A stretch of DNA of 64,000 bases from NCBI GenBank assembly GCA_015233365.1, contig JADFXU010000002.1, positions 1 to 64,000 of the forward strand, read 5' to 3'. Origin of the DNA: Nitrospirota bacterium. Its GTDB lineage: Bacteria; Nitrospirota; Thermodesulfovibrionia; Thermodesulfovibrionales; Dissulfurispiraceae. Shown in pieces: positions 63,846 through 64,000 of the stretch. The position numbers and the translations under genes are program-made. The notes under the pieces were generated by a model. It ran no database searches and was not told the DNA's origin. It saw only the letters and a list, made by a program, of their open reading frames with translations. Position 1 is the first letter of the stretch. The number at the start of each line of letters is the position of its first letter.

Positions 63846-64000
63846 TCACCCTTTGAGGTGCAGATCGTAAAGCGCTTTGCCGATCAAAAAATCCACCCAC
63901 GATATCATTATATCGGGGAGCGTGGATTTTATCAGCATCGAGCCGGGGGGCAGGGATTTCGCTATCATTTCAGCAATGCTGAAATGGGCCATGAATACTG
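63846..64000 (-). CDS. C-terminal part of an unknown protein
   Basis: The frame is open from the window edge to TGA at 63846-63848. About 50 residues visible, including PPGSMLIKSTLPDIMISW and a C-terminal LIGKALYDLHLKG. Too little to identify. First visible gene of the run ending in DUF255. Confidence 0.6.
   Translation of the reverse strand, partial: VFMAHFSIAEMIAKSLPPGSMLIKSTLPDIMISWVDFLIGKALYDLHLKG

Overview
The window looks like a chromosomal segment of a diderm (Gram-negative) bacterium with c-type cytochromes. It has a complete lipid A branch (lpxB, waaA, lpxK), a BamD-like assembly lipoprotein, a porin, the usual nusG-rplKAJL-rpoBC block, NifU/NifS-type Fe-S assembly proteins and a sigma-54 promoter signature. 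Gene content and order suggest Nitrospirota, or possibly Desulfobacterota. That placement is an inference from gene content only.

Layout. 1-2584: mfd (minus, cut by the window edge). 2646-5419: a small redox/CO2 cluster with a heptaheme cytochrome, a cupin, a membrane protein joining a c-heme, CopD-like helices and a b5-like domain, and a secreted beta-carbonic anhydrase lacking its dyad arginine. 5464-9840: an envelope and isoprenoid run on the minus strand (uppS, cdsA, dxr, rseP, hldE C-domain type). 9955-19047: a VCBS-type protein, then bamD, a precorrin-2 dehydrogenase and a lipid A run. In that run an oxidoreductase and an aminotransferase (gnnA/gnnB-like) precede lpxB, waaA and lpxK, which suggests amide-linked lipid A made from a diaminosugar. 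19061-22379: nifS, nifU, ilvA. 22474-24067: a receiver-PilZ protein, tRNA-Val, a TPR protein. 24119-29636: three GT-C type membrane proteins; two are TMTC-like paralogues sharing an apparently exact 1265-bp core. 29795-31652: a porin behind a sigma-54 type promoter. 32354-44436: rpoC, rpoB, rplL, rplJ (CTG start inferred), rplA, rplK, nusG, secE, tRNA-Trp, rpmG and only the 3' third of tuf. Next to the tuf fragment are a HicBA toxin-antitoxin pair, a membrane protein and a methyltransferase. 48306-54736: tRNA-Arg, ribBA, an MBL hydrolase, ribE, lepB, lepA and a ROK kinase. 55016-64000: polA, HU, a small secreted protein, USP plus a CaCA exchanger, a DUF255 protein and three unknown genes.

The most distinctive thing here is not a gene. 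At many gene boundaries there is an inverted pair of arrays built from 7-nt words, usually four to five words per arm around a 15-50 nt spacer. The word differs between sites (for example TGTTGAA, GGCAAAA, GTAAGCA, AGCTAAT, GATAGGC, TAATGCG), but the 7-nt period and the arm-spacer-arm layout are constant. Several arms run into genes and now encode signal peptides or C-terminal tails. Four such hairpins, with four different words, interrupt the nusG-to-rpoB run. This is the best candidate for an undescribed system. Two other compact palindromic elements (51847-51969 and 58859-59042) look like separate MITE or REP-type repeats.
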